Source of the DNA: Branchiostoma lanceolatum
Lineage: Eukaryota; Chordata; Leptocardii; Amphioxiformes; Branchiostomatidae
Direction of reading: 5' to 3'
Length of the DNA stretch: 64,000 nucleotides
NCBI RefSeq assembly: GCF_035083965.1
Contig: NC_089726.1
Span: 19,039,501-19,103,500, forward strand
The notes beneath the pieces were generated by a model. The model was not told the DNA's origin. It ran no database searches and saw only the letters and a list, made by a program, of their open reading frames with translations. Below, piece after piece: positions 35,194 to 46,943 of the stretch (the stretch's first letter is position 1; each line of letters opens with the position of its first letter). The position numbers and the translations under genes are program-made.

Positions 35194-38100
35194 AGCAAAC
35201 AAACACACACACACACTCACACAGACACACGCGCATGCTGGGCAAAACATAACCTTCTTGGCGAAGGTAATAATCTAGTAACATCAACCATGCACTTCTA
35301 CACTTTGCCTAAATGGAAGGTACTAGATGCAGATAACAGCATAAAAAGCTACTTTCCTGTAATTAAAATGTACACGAGCTACGGAATTAGTACGAATAAG
35401 ACTGACCTCACAAAGTAACGGGTCCTCTGTGCGCCAAGCATCCATGACTCCATGCGGCCTGTCCCAACCGGCCTTCTTTACGACATACGCCATGAACTCC
35501 TGTAATCGCGTGGAGAACAAAATTAGAATATTCAAACATATATCAATTTCTGACGTCATAAGTCCAAAAGGACACGTGACCTAAGTGACCGGTCATTCGA
35601 TCCTGAAGAAGGTTATGCTGAGTAGAGAAAGTTGAACATTCGGTGATTGAATGTCCTTTTTGGGTGTTTTGGAATGCAATTTGTATGTTGGAAATCAATA
35701 AAAAAATGAACATCATTAATCTTTGAAATCTTTATTAAACATACCACGTTCGCAGACTCTAGACGATAGAGTCTGAATCAAAATGGTATTTACATATGTA
35801 CAAACAAACAGATACTGACTGTTCATTGAAATGAGTTTTCAGTATGCAGTGACTTGATCGTCAAAGCTATATATCATTATGTATTGTAGCAATAACTTAA
35901 CATAAACTAAACTTACTTCTTAGTGACTACCTGGTGCATCTTTGCTCAAATATCGTATGGACGACACGACCTTTGAAGCATAAAGAAGAAGACAATATAA
36001 TCGACCACATTCTGTAAACTACGTACCTTGTTCTCTTCCTCTTTCCGCAGGAATTCTTCGGAATTTTTGGCCTCTTCCAACAGCTCAACGGCTCGGGGAC
36101 ATTTCAACCAGAACGCTCGCAGGAGCTGAAGGGGTGGGGAGAAACCACGTGCAAGAAAAAAATGCATGTATATATGCCTCTAGGTTTAATATACAAAACC
36201 ATAAAATTATCAACATATGCTTTGTATTGAACACTCAACTGATACAAACAAATCTAAATGTATCTGTTGATATGTAGTACAGTGTTGTGCACAGGTTTCG
36301 TTCTAGTTCGTCATAAAGTTCTTTGACCTTATCTAATGTAGAATCAAAATAATGCATCAGCCGAAAGGTGGAGAAGTACAACGATGTTTTGATGTATAAC
36401 TAGATATATTTACTTTGCCTTTGTTACATTTTGTACTGACAGATATAAAATGTAACTCATGTTTTCAACTGCATCCATCCGCCAACTCTTACAAAATGTA
36501 AGAGAATCAAACCTGTCACTAGTTCTGCTCTTGAAATACCTGTATCATCTATGACCCTGGTGCCTACATACACTACTAGGTGCATAAATGTGACATTTAC
36601 AATATCTGTAAAGTTCATGAGAAAAACATGGTTTATTACAGCAATACTTCATGAAAGAGTTCATCTCTGTTGGAAATTTGAATCATGCATAATCGAACAA
36701 ACGGCTAAACACTGAAGCGGAATGAGTTACTAAGATATTCTTCTATCAGTGACTTTTAAAAGTTAGCATGCAATCACGTACCTCCAAATTTTCGATGTCA
36801 ACAGTACATCTTGATCACGTAGTGACCTAGTCTCGCGAGAAGAACACGAAACTAGGACGAGACTAGTTTTGGAATGGAGCGGAATGGTTTTTGATTGACA
36901 GAAAAGGGGGTGTTGACATGTCCCTGAGAGACAGAGCCACAGTTTAACAGTGCGCAAGGCCTGGAGCGGAATGATTTTTGATTGACAGTAAAAACGGGCG
37001 TTAATTGCCCCTAACACAGATAGTCGATTGACAGAAAAGGGGGCGTTGACATGTCCCTGAGAGACAGAGACACAGTTTAACAGTGTGAAAGGCCTGGAGC
37101 GGAATGATTTTTGATTGACAGTAAAAACGGGCGTTAATTGCCCCTAACACAGATAGTCGATTGACAGAAAAGGGGGTGTTGACATGTCCCTGAGAGACAG
37201 AGCCACAGTTTAACAGTGCGCAAGGCCTGGAGCGGAATGATTTTTGATTGACAGTAAAAACGGGCGTTAATTGCCCCTAACACAGATAGTCGATTGACAG
37301 AAAAGGGGGCGTTGACATATCCCTGAGAGAAAGAGACACAGTTTAACAGTGTGAAAGGCCTGGAGCGGAATGATTTTTAATTGACAGTAAAACGGGTGTT
37401 AATTGTCCCAAACAGTGCCACAATTCAACGGACAGTGAGCAAATAGGACAATGACACACGTAGGTAGAAATGCCGAAATGGCGGCTTGTACAGTCCAGGC
37501 TAGCAGTTCCCCATATCATGCATTTTACATGACTCAAATTTCCTTCAATTCTGCATTTCGTGTTTGTCTCTGAAATCAAATCAATATGGTTTTCGGCCAC
37601 GTTCATATAAAGGTCACATTTATACCCCTGGTAGTGAAAAGGGTTGGCTACACCTAAAATCGCTTATTTTTGGCATTGGTATGCACTTAAGCCCCCCTTC
37701 CCCTCTCACTGGACCCGCGGCACGCTGGTGGCGTCGCTACGGTCGATCGAATTGACAAAGCACTCAACAAATTTCATCGGCAAAAATCTTTTTAAGCTTT
37801 GTGTCTTTTGTTGTCTTTTTGGTCATACTGCACGTTTTGAATGATATTCCCATTATAAAGTCAAGGGTAACACAAATCCAGTTTAGGACGCAGCGACGCC
37901 GCCAGCGTGCCACGGGTCGAGTGAGAAGGGGGCTTTACCATATCGGTCCCAGTACGGACGGTGTGGACTGGAACAGGCTGGTCGGGGAACAGTCTATCTA
38001 GGTTCGCCTCCACACTCATCAGGGTCCGGTCTGTGTCGGTACTTCGAACATAGACCTGTGAAGATAGGACATATAATAATAAAGTTGTTTTGCAAATACA

Positions 38101-41100
38101 TTGTAGGAACATAGGGAAAAACATACATGTGTTAGTGAACTGTGACTGACTTTGTTGTAACAATAGGCTACTAATACTCAATACGAATGTTGGCTATAGC
38201 TAGACAAGCTGGTTTGACTTCTTTTTTGGAGGCAATGAAAGACCTTAAAACTAAATATATATATTATGGTTATTGGGGGGGGGGGGGGGGAATATATTTG
38301 AACAATTTGAATACCCAGGGCGCTTGAGGAACAACTTGTGGCTGACATGCATAAATAGACACTATCATGGCGACATAGGTCATTCGATGACGTCACGTGA
38401 ATACGTTCTATACAGCAATCCCGGTCCGCACTAACATCCAAACAGATGTAGGGCTTACCTTGGTGTTTTAATCGTGTATTTGAGGCACTGTTTTTCTAGT
38501 GGTCTGTCTTTTTATCTCATTACCTTTGAAAATGACTCGCCCAGAAAATGACCGCAAAACACGTAAAACATGTCGCCTGCATTATCCGAACCCTACATCT
38601 GCTTGGAGATCAGGTGCTTACCTCATCTCTCTTGAACTTCTCACTCAGCACTTTGAAACCCTCCTTTCCGTAACGCTTTCGGAAGAATTCTCCAAGGTTG
38701 TGATGCTGCTCAATGCCGATCTACAATACATAAACAAGGGTGAAGTAGGAAAAGTAAAGTTATCAATCCACACACAAGCTAAACTGAAATTTACCTCGAC
38801 GATGTTTTAGTAATAACTCCGGAGTCAACTACCTTCCTCAGGAACAGACATGGCTGTACTTCTCCTTGCCGCATGGTGGCGATACTACAACAAGATGTGG
38901 TCCTTAGCATGGCTGAGTCTGTATTCCCCTCGTCTTGGTTCGACGATGTTTCGGTAATAACGCCGGAGTCAACTACCTTCCTCAGGGACGGAGAAGCTGT
39001 ACTGCCCCTCGCCGCACGGTGGCGATGATAAAAGGATGCGGTCACAAACATGACTGAGTCTTTATCCCCCTCGTCTTGGTTTATGATTGGTGTAGATTTT
39101 CTGATCCAGAAAGCCTCCGGATCCTTGATCCAGTCTGTGCGTCCATTCAGACTTTGAGGAGGGTATGGTGTTAGGACTTACCGAATTCGAAAACCTCGAA
39201 CGGTTGAATATCATTTCTGTGGCTGACTGAGAACTTTTCCTTTGACCCACCAAACCAATAAAACTATTCATGTAACGTAAGGATGAAACAGGTTCTGACC
39301 GTTGATGTTTCAAGAGTTCATTCAAAGACATGAAACAGCTGTCTAGTGGTGTCTCTCAAATGCATCAAACCATGACCATTCAAAGTATCCGTCTTTCTAT
39401 TAAGTATATTGTTGTATAAACTAGTAAGAGTATAGCTCATACTGAATAGATACATATTCCATAGGTTTGACTTAATTATGAAGGTGGATCTATGTTGAAC
39501 TACGTTGTCTGTGAAAGTTTCCCTACTCTCCGAGCAGAGGTTGGATGGGAATATTGTTACCTTCTTCTGGCGCCATGGCTTGCTCGTTTTCCACATGGAT
39601 TGGTTGGCTGTTAGAAAACAAGTTAGAAGATGGTAGCACTCTTCCCGTCCAACACACCTCTGCTTGGAGAGTGAGGAAACCTTCACTGACGACTTGCATT
39701 AACATATATCCACTAACGTAAGTCGGAAAAGCGATAATCTGTGGAATGTGTATCTAATATTCATTTTGAGCTATATGCTCACTAGTTGGTACAACAGCAT
39801 GCAGCGCTTGTGCCACAGGATCATTCTTAGTTCGTTTTATTAGGCCATGTTGATTTGATTATATGGATGACATCCGCACACGCATCAATTTTCATCCATT
39901 TCCGAAAAAAAAATTCTACCATTATACTGTAGATCGTGAAAAGCAACAATAAAATGAGCAAATACATGCCGTAAATTGCAAACGATATTTCGGAAAATGG
40001 ATACAAATGTTTAGAATGCCAAACTCAAAGAAGAAGATGTGAAAAACGAAAAATGAAGAATCCATTCTTTGATATACCATTATTTTTATGCTTAGTCATT
40101 TGTTCAACCTTCCTGATCACTCATACTTCATGATAAAGGCAACTTTTTGAGCCAAACTTCTTTTTTTTTCATTCGCACGCTCACATCAGTTTTGGGGTTC
40201 CCTGGGGATGTCATTGGGGTTCCCTGAGGATGTCATCCATATAATTAAATCAACGTGGCCTAAAAAACAAAAGCTGAGGATTGAAACTTACGGATGAGAG
40301 AAAGCCGAAGCCCTGTTCCCATGCGTCTTCTCTGTGGATATCGGTTGGGAAGGTTTGAGTCGGAGAGCGGTCACCGTGGCGGAACATCTGAGAGAAAATA
40401 AGTAACACACTGTAACCTTGGTGTAAGATATGCAGAAAATAAATAAAAAATCTAAAATACTTTTGTCTGGCCAACATTCGGCAGCTTGCGAGATGCCTAC
40501 TGAAACCAGCTCAGGGGCGCAACCGGGGGAGGCACAATCTCAAATTTCAAACACTCTATGGCAGGACTGACACATACAAATATTCATATTTCCCCGCACC
40601 ATTCCCCAGTGGAATGCCCTGCCTGGCACGGTTGTGACGGCTCCCACCGTTGAGTCTTACCGTGACAGGCTGGAGGCCTGCCCGCCGTAGCCTGGGACCT
40701 CCCCCCCTACTTTGCCCCTCGCGGAGTACTTTTTAGTCAAACTTCTATGAATTGTCGGTGGACAGGAGAACGACTCCCAAGGCTTGGTGGAAAGTTTGTC
40801 ACATCTACAGCACCCACCATTTCGCTTAACACAATCGAAAACCACAAGCGCGGTTCGAAGCAGTGCGTATACATGTATGAGGTTACGCCCACTTTTTGTT
40901 TTAGCACTTTACCGCACATGGCACTTTGTTTACCAAACGTTCCGGCTGTTATGCTGCTTTTTATAATTTCTGTTTCACCTGTTTCTGCCATAGCCCCTCT
41001 ACTTTCGAGAATTCAATACTATACATACCACAGTCAAGATAGAACGTCTAGTCAAACATATTCCATGTCCTAGAGAGACACATATGTACGGCGGGAATGT

Positions 41101-41272
41101 ACAACGTTTCTATCCAACACTTCATACTGAGCTTTGAATGGGAATCATCGAGAACTCTTTCACTTACCACACTAGCCTGCACCAAACTCCGCAAGTTTTT
41201 ATTCTCTCCTGTTGCCACGCCGAAGCCACCAAAAGCCAAGACGGCGAGAAGAGGAGCCCACACGGCCGCCAT
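30893..41272 (-). CDS. ACP2/ACP3-like: histidine acid phosphatase, lysosomal/prostatic type, 11 exons
   Basis: Phosphomonoesterase of histidine phosphatase branch 2. Exons: 41168-41272, 40292-40387, 38622-38720, 37939-38055, 36027-36125, 35407-35499, 34600-34723, 33561-33655, 32413-32519, 31739-31920, 30893-31005. All phases agree and the sum is 409 aa (human ACP2 is 423). Residues 1-22 are a signal peptide. FRHGDRSP (from residue 37) holds the nucleophilic His and the phosphate-binding Args; [14 protein letters not shown] is the third conserved block; HDLDIS in exon 9 supplies the acid HD pair. Six or more Cys fit family disulfides. Near the C-terminus a helix ([17 protein letters not shown]) anchors the protein, with the short tail [15 protein letters not shown]. 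Mammalian ACP2 uses a tail tyrosine signal for lysosomal sorting; no tyrosine is present here. Expected topology is luminal/extracellular. ACP2, ACP3 and ACP4 are not separable by eye. Confidence 0.9.
32062..32308. mobile_element. MITE-like element in phosphatase intron, copy 1
   Basis: Termini TAAAGCCCCCC and GGGGGGCTTTA enclose long imperfect inverted repeats including CCCGCGGCACGCTGGCGGC and a reverse partner near 32265. The centre is AT-rich and shared with the copy at 37689 (TTACCCTTGACTTTATAATGGGA). Confidence 0.7.
33165..33425. mobile_element. inverted-repeat element in phosphatase intron
   Basis: Starts with two ACATACGAGTGTAAG words and ends GGCTCACCCTCGTT; inner sequence (TTGAAATTTGGTACAAATGTAAAG / CTTCACATTTGAGCCA) pairs across the centre. 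It resembles the elements around 26410-26640 and the transporter flanks. Confidence 0.45.
33767..33887. repeat. inverted repeat in phosphatase intron
   Basis: ACGCCAAAAATAGTTACTC and its exact complement, plus CAACTGGA/TCCAGTTG, pair across an AT loop. The leading GATGAAGGTAAGACATCCAGG also occurs at about 32580, next to a second, weaker set of ACTCAAGCAACTG words. Confidence 0.7.
34207..34543. mobile_element. long hairpin element in phosphatase intron
   Basis: Arms of about 140 bp pair with few mismatches, from AATAAAAAGACTCTTTTTAC at one end to its complement at the other, including GCAGCGACACCTGTGCTGCAT. Each arm carries the motif GAAGAAGGTGACAGATGGTCAC followed by a GAAACGTC-type word. 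Confidence 0.8.
35129..35234. repeat. CA microsatellite in phosphatase intron
   Basis: Nearly continuous (CA)n with CACTCACG and CAAACAAG interruptions. Confidence 0.9.
36749..36866. mobile_element. half of a hairpin element also seen at 56.4 kb
   Basis: The run from TCAGTGACTTTTAAAAG through ACCTCCAAATTTTCGATGTC and GTGACCTAGTCTCGCGAGA matches the left arm of the element at 56405-56655. The right arm is missing and is replaced by a 133-bp tandem array. Confidence 0.6.
36867..37430. repeat. 133-bp tandem repeat in phosphatase intron
   Basis: CTGGAGCGGAATGATTTTTG recurs at 36961, 37094, 37227 and 37360, a constant period of 133 bp. Units contain GGGCGTTAATTGCCCC and GATTGACAGAAAAGGGGG. Alternate units share variants (GTGCGCAAGG versus GTGTGAAAGG), suggesting a 266-bp higher-order unit. 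A related fragment lies in reverse at about 41577-41613. Confidence 0.9.
37689..37938. mobile_element. MITE-like element abutting phosphatase exon 4
   Basis: Second copy of the family at 32062: TTAAGCCCCCCTTCC at one end and AAGGGGGCTTTA at the other, with the same inner words. Its right edge lies at the splice donor of exon 4, which ends at 37939. On the minus strand the donor reads GTAAAGCCCCC, so most of the intronic donor sequence belongs to the element. Confidence 0.7.
38795..39075. repeat. direct repeat pair of about 142 bp
   Basis: ACGATGTTT(T/C)(A/G)GTAATAAC(T/G)CCGGAGTCAAC recurs at about 38800 and 38942, and the downstream parts (GTACT...CTT/CTC...GCCGCA(T/C)GGTGGCGAT) also correspond. 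On the minus strand each copy carries a CTGAGGAAGG...AAACATCGTC motif. Confidence 0.7.
39497..39694. repeat. inverted-repeat element
   Basis: Ends pair imperfectly: GTCTGTGAAAGTTTCCCTACTCTCC near 39505 with its complement near 39685. No coding capacity. Confidence 0.55.
39838..40262. mobile_element. MITE-like element, about 425 bp
   Basis: Terminal inverted repeats start TTAGGCCA(T/C)GTTGATTT and include TATATGGATGACATCC. The 40228-40262 end sits 30 bp from phosphatase exon 2, and a short duplication (GGGGTTCCCTG(G/A)GGATGTCAT) lies inside that end. Confidence 0.65.
40480..40735 (+). mobile_element. LINE 3' remnant (CR1/L2 type)
   Basis: The plus strand reads, with frameshifts, [44 protein letters not shown], which is the ORF2 end of an L2/CR1 element. 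It is 5'-truncated and lies antisense in phosphatase intron 1. Confidence 0.7.
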
Positions 41273-42089
41273 TTTGTTTTGTTCTCTGAGGCGTTATGTA
41301 AGACATCAAGATTTTGATTGATGTTTACAGCGCAGCTATTGGTTGGAACAAGGCCAAACGGTGCCGCCAGACATAACCAGGGATTTTAATGTGAACTCTG
41401 TGTAAGTTTTGCAAAAAAAACTACAAGAAATGTGAAAGGATGTTACTACAGATACAAACATATAAATGGAAAATGCGAACTGCATACAATGCATGATATG
41501 AAGAACTTTGTACACCACTATTTTTCCCTATCTACTTACTATCCTTAAAACTATTTCTGGGACAATTAAAATAATGCCTCCTTTTCTGTCAATCAAAAAT
41601 CAGTCCGCTCCAGTTGTTAGATTCATGTTGTATTAGTGTGATTTTTGATTATCCTCGTGATTCACATTTCTGACGAATTTCACAGGAACTCTTTTCTAAA
41701 TGTTGACATTTAAAAAAATTCGTCCGTTTCTTCACTTGCATACTAACAATGTGATTGTACGTGTGAAATATGACGGAGTAGCGATAACACCCGTACAGTG
41801 CTGTGAGACAAAGGCTATTGTTTTGGAGCACCATATTAGTCTCATCTTTTGCCCCAAGCTTAGAAGTGGTACCGGTTTATCTGGTCGCTAAACAATGAAC
41901 AAAAAGATACAACCCGTCTTCTGTCTGAAAACCAATCACTAGAAAAGATTGCCGGATGTCTATGCCGTTCATGGGGTGCACACACAATCGGGAGACGAAG
42001 AGAACCTTTTGTTTTTCCGACATCAAGTTATTGATGTTTTGAGCTGGGCGAGGCAACATGTTATCGGTCTACAAATATGTAAATGTATA

Positions 42090-43549
42090 TGTAGCCTGGA
42101 TGCCTGACCCCCCAGACTAAAATATCTATCGTGTGGGGGTCTGGATTTATGCTTGGGGAAATTTTCTCATGCCAGCTCAAATACTGAGCGAGGATCCCAC
42201 CAATAGAGCAGCAGCAGGATCAGCAGGGAGCCATTTACACCCCTGCCATGATTGGTCAAAGACTCCCAGCTGTGTTTTTGAATCCACTAACAGATAAAAT
42301 GTAACTGTAGATAGGGCCCGTAATGTCTTATTTGGTTGTAGAACTGTTTAACACATGATCTCAGTTTAGCAAATAGGAGAACTAGAGGTACATTACTCAA
42401 TACACTTTTAAGTTTTGCTGTTATTTTGGAAAATAACTCCATGCATATTTGGAGAATTGAGTGGTTAATGATTAACCGTTGAGCAGTGTCTTGTCCATGA
42501 TTCGCTATTGTTTATAGGGCGTATTCACGTGACGTCATCACCCCTGCCCTCCGTGGGCGGCCATGTTGGTGTTCACCCTGCAGCGAAGTTTCTCGGTGTC
42601 CGACGCCCTCTAAATTTCCAAGGAATGCGAAGTCGTCTGATCGCTGTTTTATTATATGCAAAGAGTCTCCAGCCTCACACCCTTTTCGCTACAAAAATCC
42701 AATTTCACCTACTGGAAATGACCCATTATCGACGAGCGAGGTTCCCCAGCAGCAAACCGGCCGCTAAACTGTTTACAGAGTACGCATAAAATCAGTTCAC
42801 AGCATACAAGTGTTCCAAGGCCTGTAGCCACGTAGTACAGTACGTGTGAGTGTCGTGAGAAATTTTGTTGACAGGGAGTACGTTATGATCGGGAAAGTTC
42901 GACGTTGAAAGACCCCCAGTTTATGAATGAACGTATCTCAAGCAACGACTACACGGTGCCGCGACTGTGTTACACAACAGGCCTGTAACTTGCTTTTCGA
43001 CCAGATACAAAAGGTTTCCATACACACACGTTGATTCTCAAACTTCAACTATTTAGATCCGCTGTTCGTATGTCAGAAATCCACTTTTGTTTCAGTCGTT
43101 TAGTCCCTTCGTAATCGTAACCGCACGTAACACGAGAAACGCAAAACCAATCTTACTGTTACCCGACCGGTGTGTGCTTTATCAGTCTCAATCCAACATC
43201 TGACCACGAGGCAAAACACCATGATTATGAGACAAAACGTTTTGAAGGGAAATTGTGAATGGCGTAGAAAACATCTGCCATATTTATACAGAGAGTTCCA
43301 TAGGTCTCCACTATCAAGTGAGCACCAACATGGCCGCCAGTGCTCGTTGCTAGGGGGAGGGTCACGTGACTGAATACGCCCTATAGCCAGCTGGCCAATT
43401 GTGGTGCCATGTACCAGGCTACCTGTGGTGTGAGTGGCCATTAATCACAGCTTCTCCTCCCACTGACAGCACTCTGCTGAGGAGATTCCCCCACCCACAA
43501 GACCTCCACACGATAGATATTTTAGTTTGGGGGTCTGGCATCCAGGCTA
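42090..43549. mobile_element. DNA element with TAGCCTGGATGCC termini, outer
   Basis: TAGCCTGGATGCC(T/A)GACCCCC with ACTAAAATATCTATCGTGTG at 42092-42135 is matched in reverse at 43505-43549. The inner sequence has no transposase-like frame. A second element with different termini lies inside it. Confidence 0.65.
42513..43385. mobile_element. DNA element with TATAGGGCGTATTCA termini, nested
   Basis: TATAGGGCGTATTCACGTGAC at 42513 and its near-exact complement ending at 43385, followed in both ends by a GGCGGCCATGTTGGTG(T/C)TCAC-type block (imperfect). Two open frames of 93 and 113 codons inside match nothing I know. It is nested in the 42090-43549 element. Confidence 0.7.
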
Positions 43550-43604
43550 ATGTATATGCGGTTATTTCTGTTCCGAATTTCAGCTTCTTTAGTTACAATA
43601 GCAA

Positions 43605-43985
43605 AACTGTAAATGTATCTAAGTTCGCGTGGTTTTTATTTCGCGGTGAGGAGAAAATGGAGTGTTCGCGGGGGTTTTAAGTTCGCGTTTGAAACAATAA
43701 TAAGTTTATTGCGAATTCCTGCTCGAATGATAATTGAAAATAACATACATATAAGGACAGGGTACAAAATGGGTATAAGAGCGGCCAAATTAGATTATAC
43801 AAACGTAATTGTCTATGACTAGTGAACGGTTTGACTTCTCTTTTGTAAGCAATGGAAGACGTAATATTAGCGGTACAGTTAAAGGTGGGCAAAACGTTTC
43901 GCGGTGGTTTTAAGTTCGCGCTGCAAGTTCACCGCGAAAACCGCGAACAGAAAACCACTGCGAACATTTCTTCATTTACAATATA
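43605..43985. mobile_element. MITE, GTTCGCGGTGG family, interrupted
   Basis: Begins ACTGTAAATGTATCTAAGTT and ends with GCGAACATTTC...TTTACAATATA in reverse. The repeated GGTTTTAAGTTCGCG words are the hallmark shared with copies at 51173 and 60303. About 200 bp of other sequence splits it near 43685-43890. Confidence 0.65.
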
Positions 43986-45068
43986 GGTACGTTGAATTAT
44001 ACTGAGGCGGATTTATCTAACAAGCCAAGCTTGTGCTCTTACTGTAGTCACCCTTTATTCGAGACTTTGTTACACATTCAGGACACAGGAGACTACAAAA
44101 AGGGGGCGTTGTCACTTGTTGAACGGGTAAGGGGCTCGACACGGGTGACTTGCGGCGTCGCGTCGGGACCACACCATTTCCGAGACTCCACTGTAAAGGT
44201 TAGTCAAACAGCTGCTTATTTTTGTAGCTAAATTTCTATCTTAGGTACCACATGTTGTCTTCGTTAAGCCCTAAGACGCTTGGATAGAATGTGTTTAAGG
44301 TGCACGGCTATCCCCACCCCCAGGAAGTTAGGCCAAAGGTACAACAAGAATATTAAGTCCACTATAAAGAACTGTCTTATCGCTTCTGAATGAAGTTCCT
44401 TAGATATGTATTTCTGCCTCAAGTCTTATTCAAAGCGAGTCAAGGGCATTCCTTGTATCAAGACAGTCTTGAGACTCCCACTGAACGATAAGACGTGGTA
44501 TTGAGACATTGGAACGTTGCGTCCTCAACACACTGCTTAGTGTTGTTCCTTAATCACAATATTTCTGTAGTCTTATGACGTACACGCCCAGCTTACAGAT
44601 ATAAACATTCAGTAATCCAACACCGGGTAGGACTTATACGTCAGACTATGCCATATCATTAAATAGACATATGCTTCCATCTATCTGCGTATTCTGGATA
44701 TTTTTTGACACAAATGTCGCGCTCAATACATACTCAAGTAAAACACGCCGTGAAACAGGTCAAGGATATAAAATTTGGGTATACAGTATTGGTACAGTCG
44801 TGGAATTTTTGTCCGCGGTTCTTCTTTATTGTTACGAAACATCGAAGGTTGGTGATATCATAGCCCCGCTTAAAGTCTTGGGACACGTTATATATGCGTC
44901 TTCTGGATATTTTTGACACTGAGCGTTACGACAAAGTGACCTGCAGAGTTTCAAAATTTCCGTAAAATTTGAGACGAAATGTTTTGCAGTTAAACATGCA
45001 TTATTTATCACATAGATCTTAAGAATTTTCTGTTCTGTTTGCTGATCTATGTCAGTCTTTGGGTCCGG

Positions 45069-45152
45069 CACCGAGTTGTCCTGAGATTGGTGCCGAGTTG
45101 TCCTAAATGGCTAGGGGCCGAGTTGTCCCAGGGGCCGAGTTGTCCTGATACC
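45069..45152. repeat. short tandem motif GCCGAGTTGTCC
   Basis: Four occurrences of (A/G)CCGAGTTGTCC at irregular spacing of about 20-28 bp. Unknown role. Confidence 0.8.
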
Positions 45153-45533
45153 TTTTGACACAAATGTCGAGTATACAGTATATATATGTACAGTCTTCAG
45201 CACAGTCGTGGAATTTTCGTCCATAGTTCTTCTTCATTGGTACGCAAATTTACGCAGATCATAGCTCCGCTTAAAGTCTTGCGACAAAAATGAATCTTAA
45301 GACGTTCATGCAAATGCATGCGACTTAACAGACAATGGCAGGCTTGTCTGGGCGTTGTGCATTGAAGCGTGATTCTTAACTTAAGTTGAGGTCGCGCTTT
45401 ACCAACAAAAGAATGGCGTATTAGGCAACATTCCAAAAGAGGAGAAAGACGTGTTCTGTATAAAAATCGCTCTCTGATCTTGTAGCTCTGCCAAAGTTAA
45501 AACATTTTGCAGAAAAAAAGGAGCCTAGAGTCC

Positions 45534-46244
45534 ATTCCAAGTCACCAAGAGGGTTGTTATTGTCCTAATTTACACATGTTTTCAATCTATTGTAATTATT
45601 TGTGTGAGAGATTTCATACTGGAGAAATATTTTGAATGTGATTTCAACTTTATAAATATTTCTCCGGTTATCTAAAACTTTAGAAATATTCATCATATGG
45701 AATATGATATTTCTAACAGTTTCTAAAGAATGGTAACGGCATTCTACCATTATTTACCATTATTTACAATTTCCTACTATTTTTTACCATTATTTGTAAC
45801 ATCTTTATGAATAGGTCAGGGGGCTGGGAAGAAAGTAATTCACACATCCTTGCGAAGTATAGGGAAGAATGCTTTCCACAAAGGACCCAACATTGTCCCG
45901 CAGTGAAGTCTAAAGATGTACAAAAGCAGACAGAAGGGCCGGATTAGCACCTACTTTTATGGGGGCAATCACCATTCCACCATTGTTAACCATTTTCTAC
46001 CATTTTTTGTAAATACTTCTAAAAGTGAAAGAATAACATCAATGTTTAGAAATTATTCTAAATAAAGAGATTTTTGGGCAGTTCCTTTCAAAATATTTCT
46101 AAATTATTTAATTGACTTAAAATAAATTCATATTTCTATGTTCAATCTTTTAGAAAGAACTATTGTCAGTCAGATATTCTTTTATTAGAATTTTTTCAAA
46201 ATCATTACAAATATTATTATAAAACCCTCTTGGTGACTTGGAAT
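45534..46244. mobile_element. 711-bp element with 22-bp perfect terminal inverted repeats
   Basis: The first 22 bp (ATTCCAAGTCACCAAGAG...) at 45534-45555 are exactly complementary to 46223-46244. The interior is AT-rich with repeated ACCATTATTT and TTTCTAAA-type words and no ORF. A non-autonomous DNA element is the simplest reading. Confidence 0.75.
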
Positions 46245-46551
46245 AGTTCTATATTAAAATGCATCTACAGTCTGCAAAATGAAGTATAATTTTTTCCACG
46301 CATAGCGCTACCACTTTATTTGATAAAGGTTGGGCAGAATAATGATAATCTTTGATAACATTGAAGGATTTAGGACATCACGGTTACCTTGTTTCAATGG
46401 ATGAAAGGAACAGCGAGGCTTGCAAATTCTTTGGGGGGGGGGTTGTTTCACAATATGTTTACATGTCAATCAGAAATTCATTGTGCGAAATATTTGTCTA
46501 TCCGTATTCATATTGGCCTGACAATGACAATGGATACTAATAAGATAGTCA

Positions 46552-46641
46552 AAAACACACACGCACAGCTACACAAACACATATGCACACACACACACGC
46601 GAGCTCGAACACACAGGCACACTAACACACACACCAATGCG

Positions 46642-46694
<53 letters not shown>

Positions 46695-46829
46695 CTAGCT
46701 ACACAATACACACGCACAGATACACAAACATAGCTACACACACAAACATAAACCCATACACGTATACACACATACGCACAATAACATACCCCCCCACACA
46801 CACACCCACACGCACACGCGCGCGCGCGC

Positions 46830-46864
<35 letters not shown>

Positions 46865-46900
46865 CACACACACATGCACACACACATGCACACACACTTT
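46552..46900. repeat. long CA-rich microsatellite
   Basis: Nearly 350 bp of (CA)n interspersed with TACACA, ACATAC and a (CG)n patch near 46820. Open frames across it are artefacts of the repeat. Confidence 0.95.
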
Positions 46901-46943
46901 TTCGAGTGCCATATCATAATTTTGGTAGATGTCCTCCATTCTG

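Noticed and set aside
36867..37430. CRISPR-like array
   Set aside because: The 133-bp units are directly adjacent with no short unique spacers, and the context is an animal intron.
38499..38810. 103-codon plus-strand open frame
   Set aside because: It is antisense to acid phosphatase exon 3, which has a good minus-strand model with matching phase and family residues.
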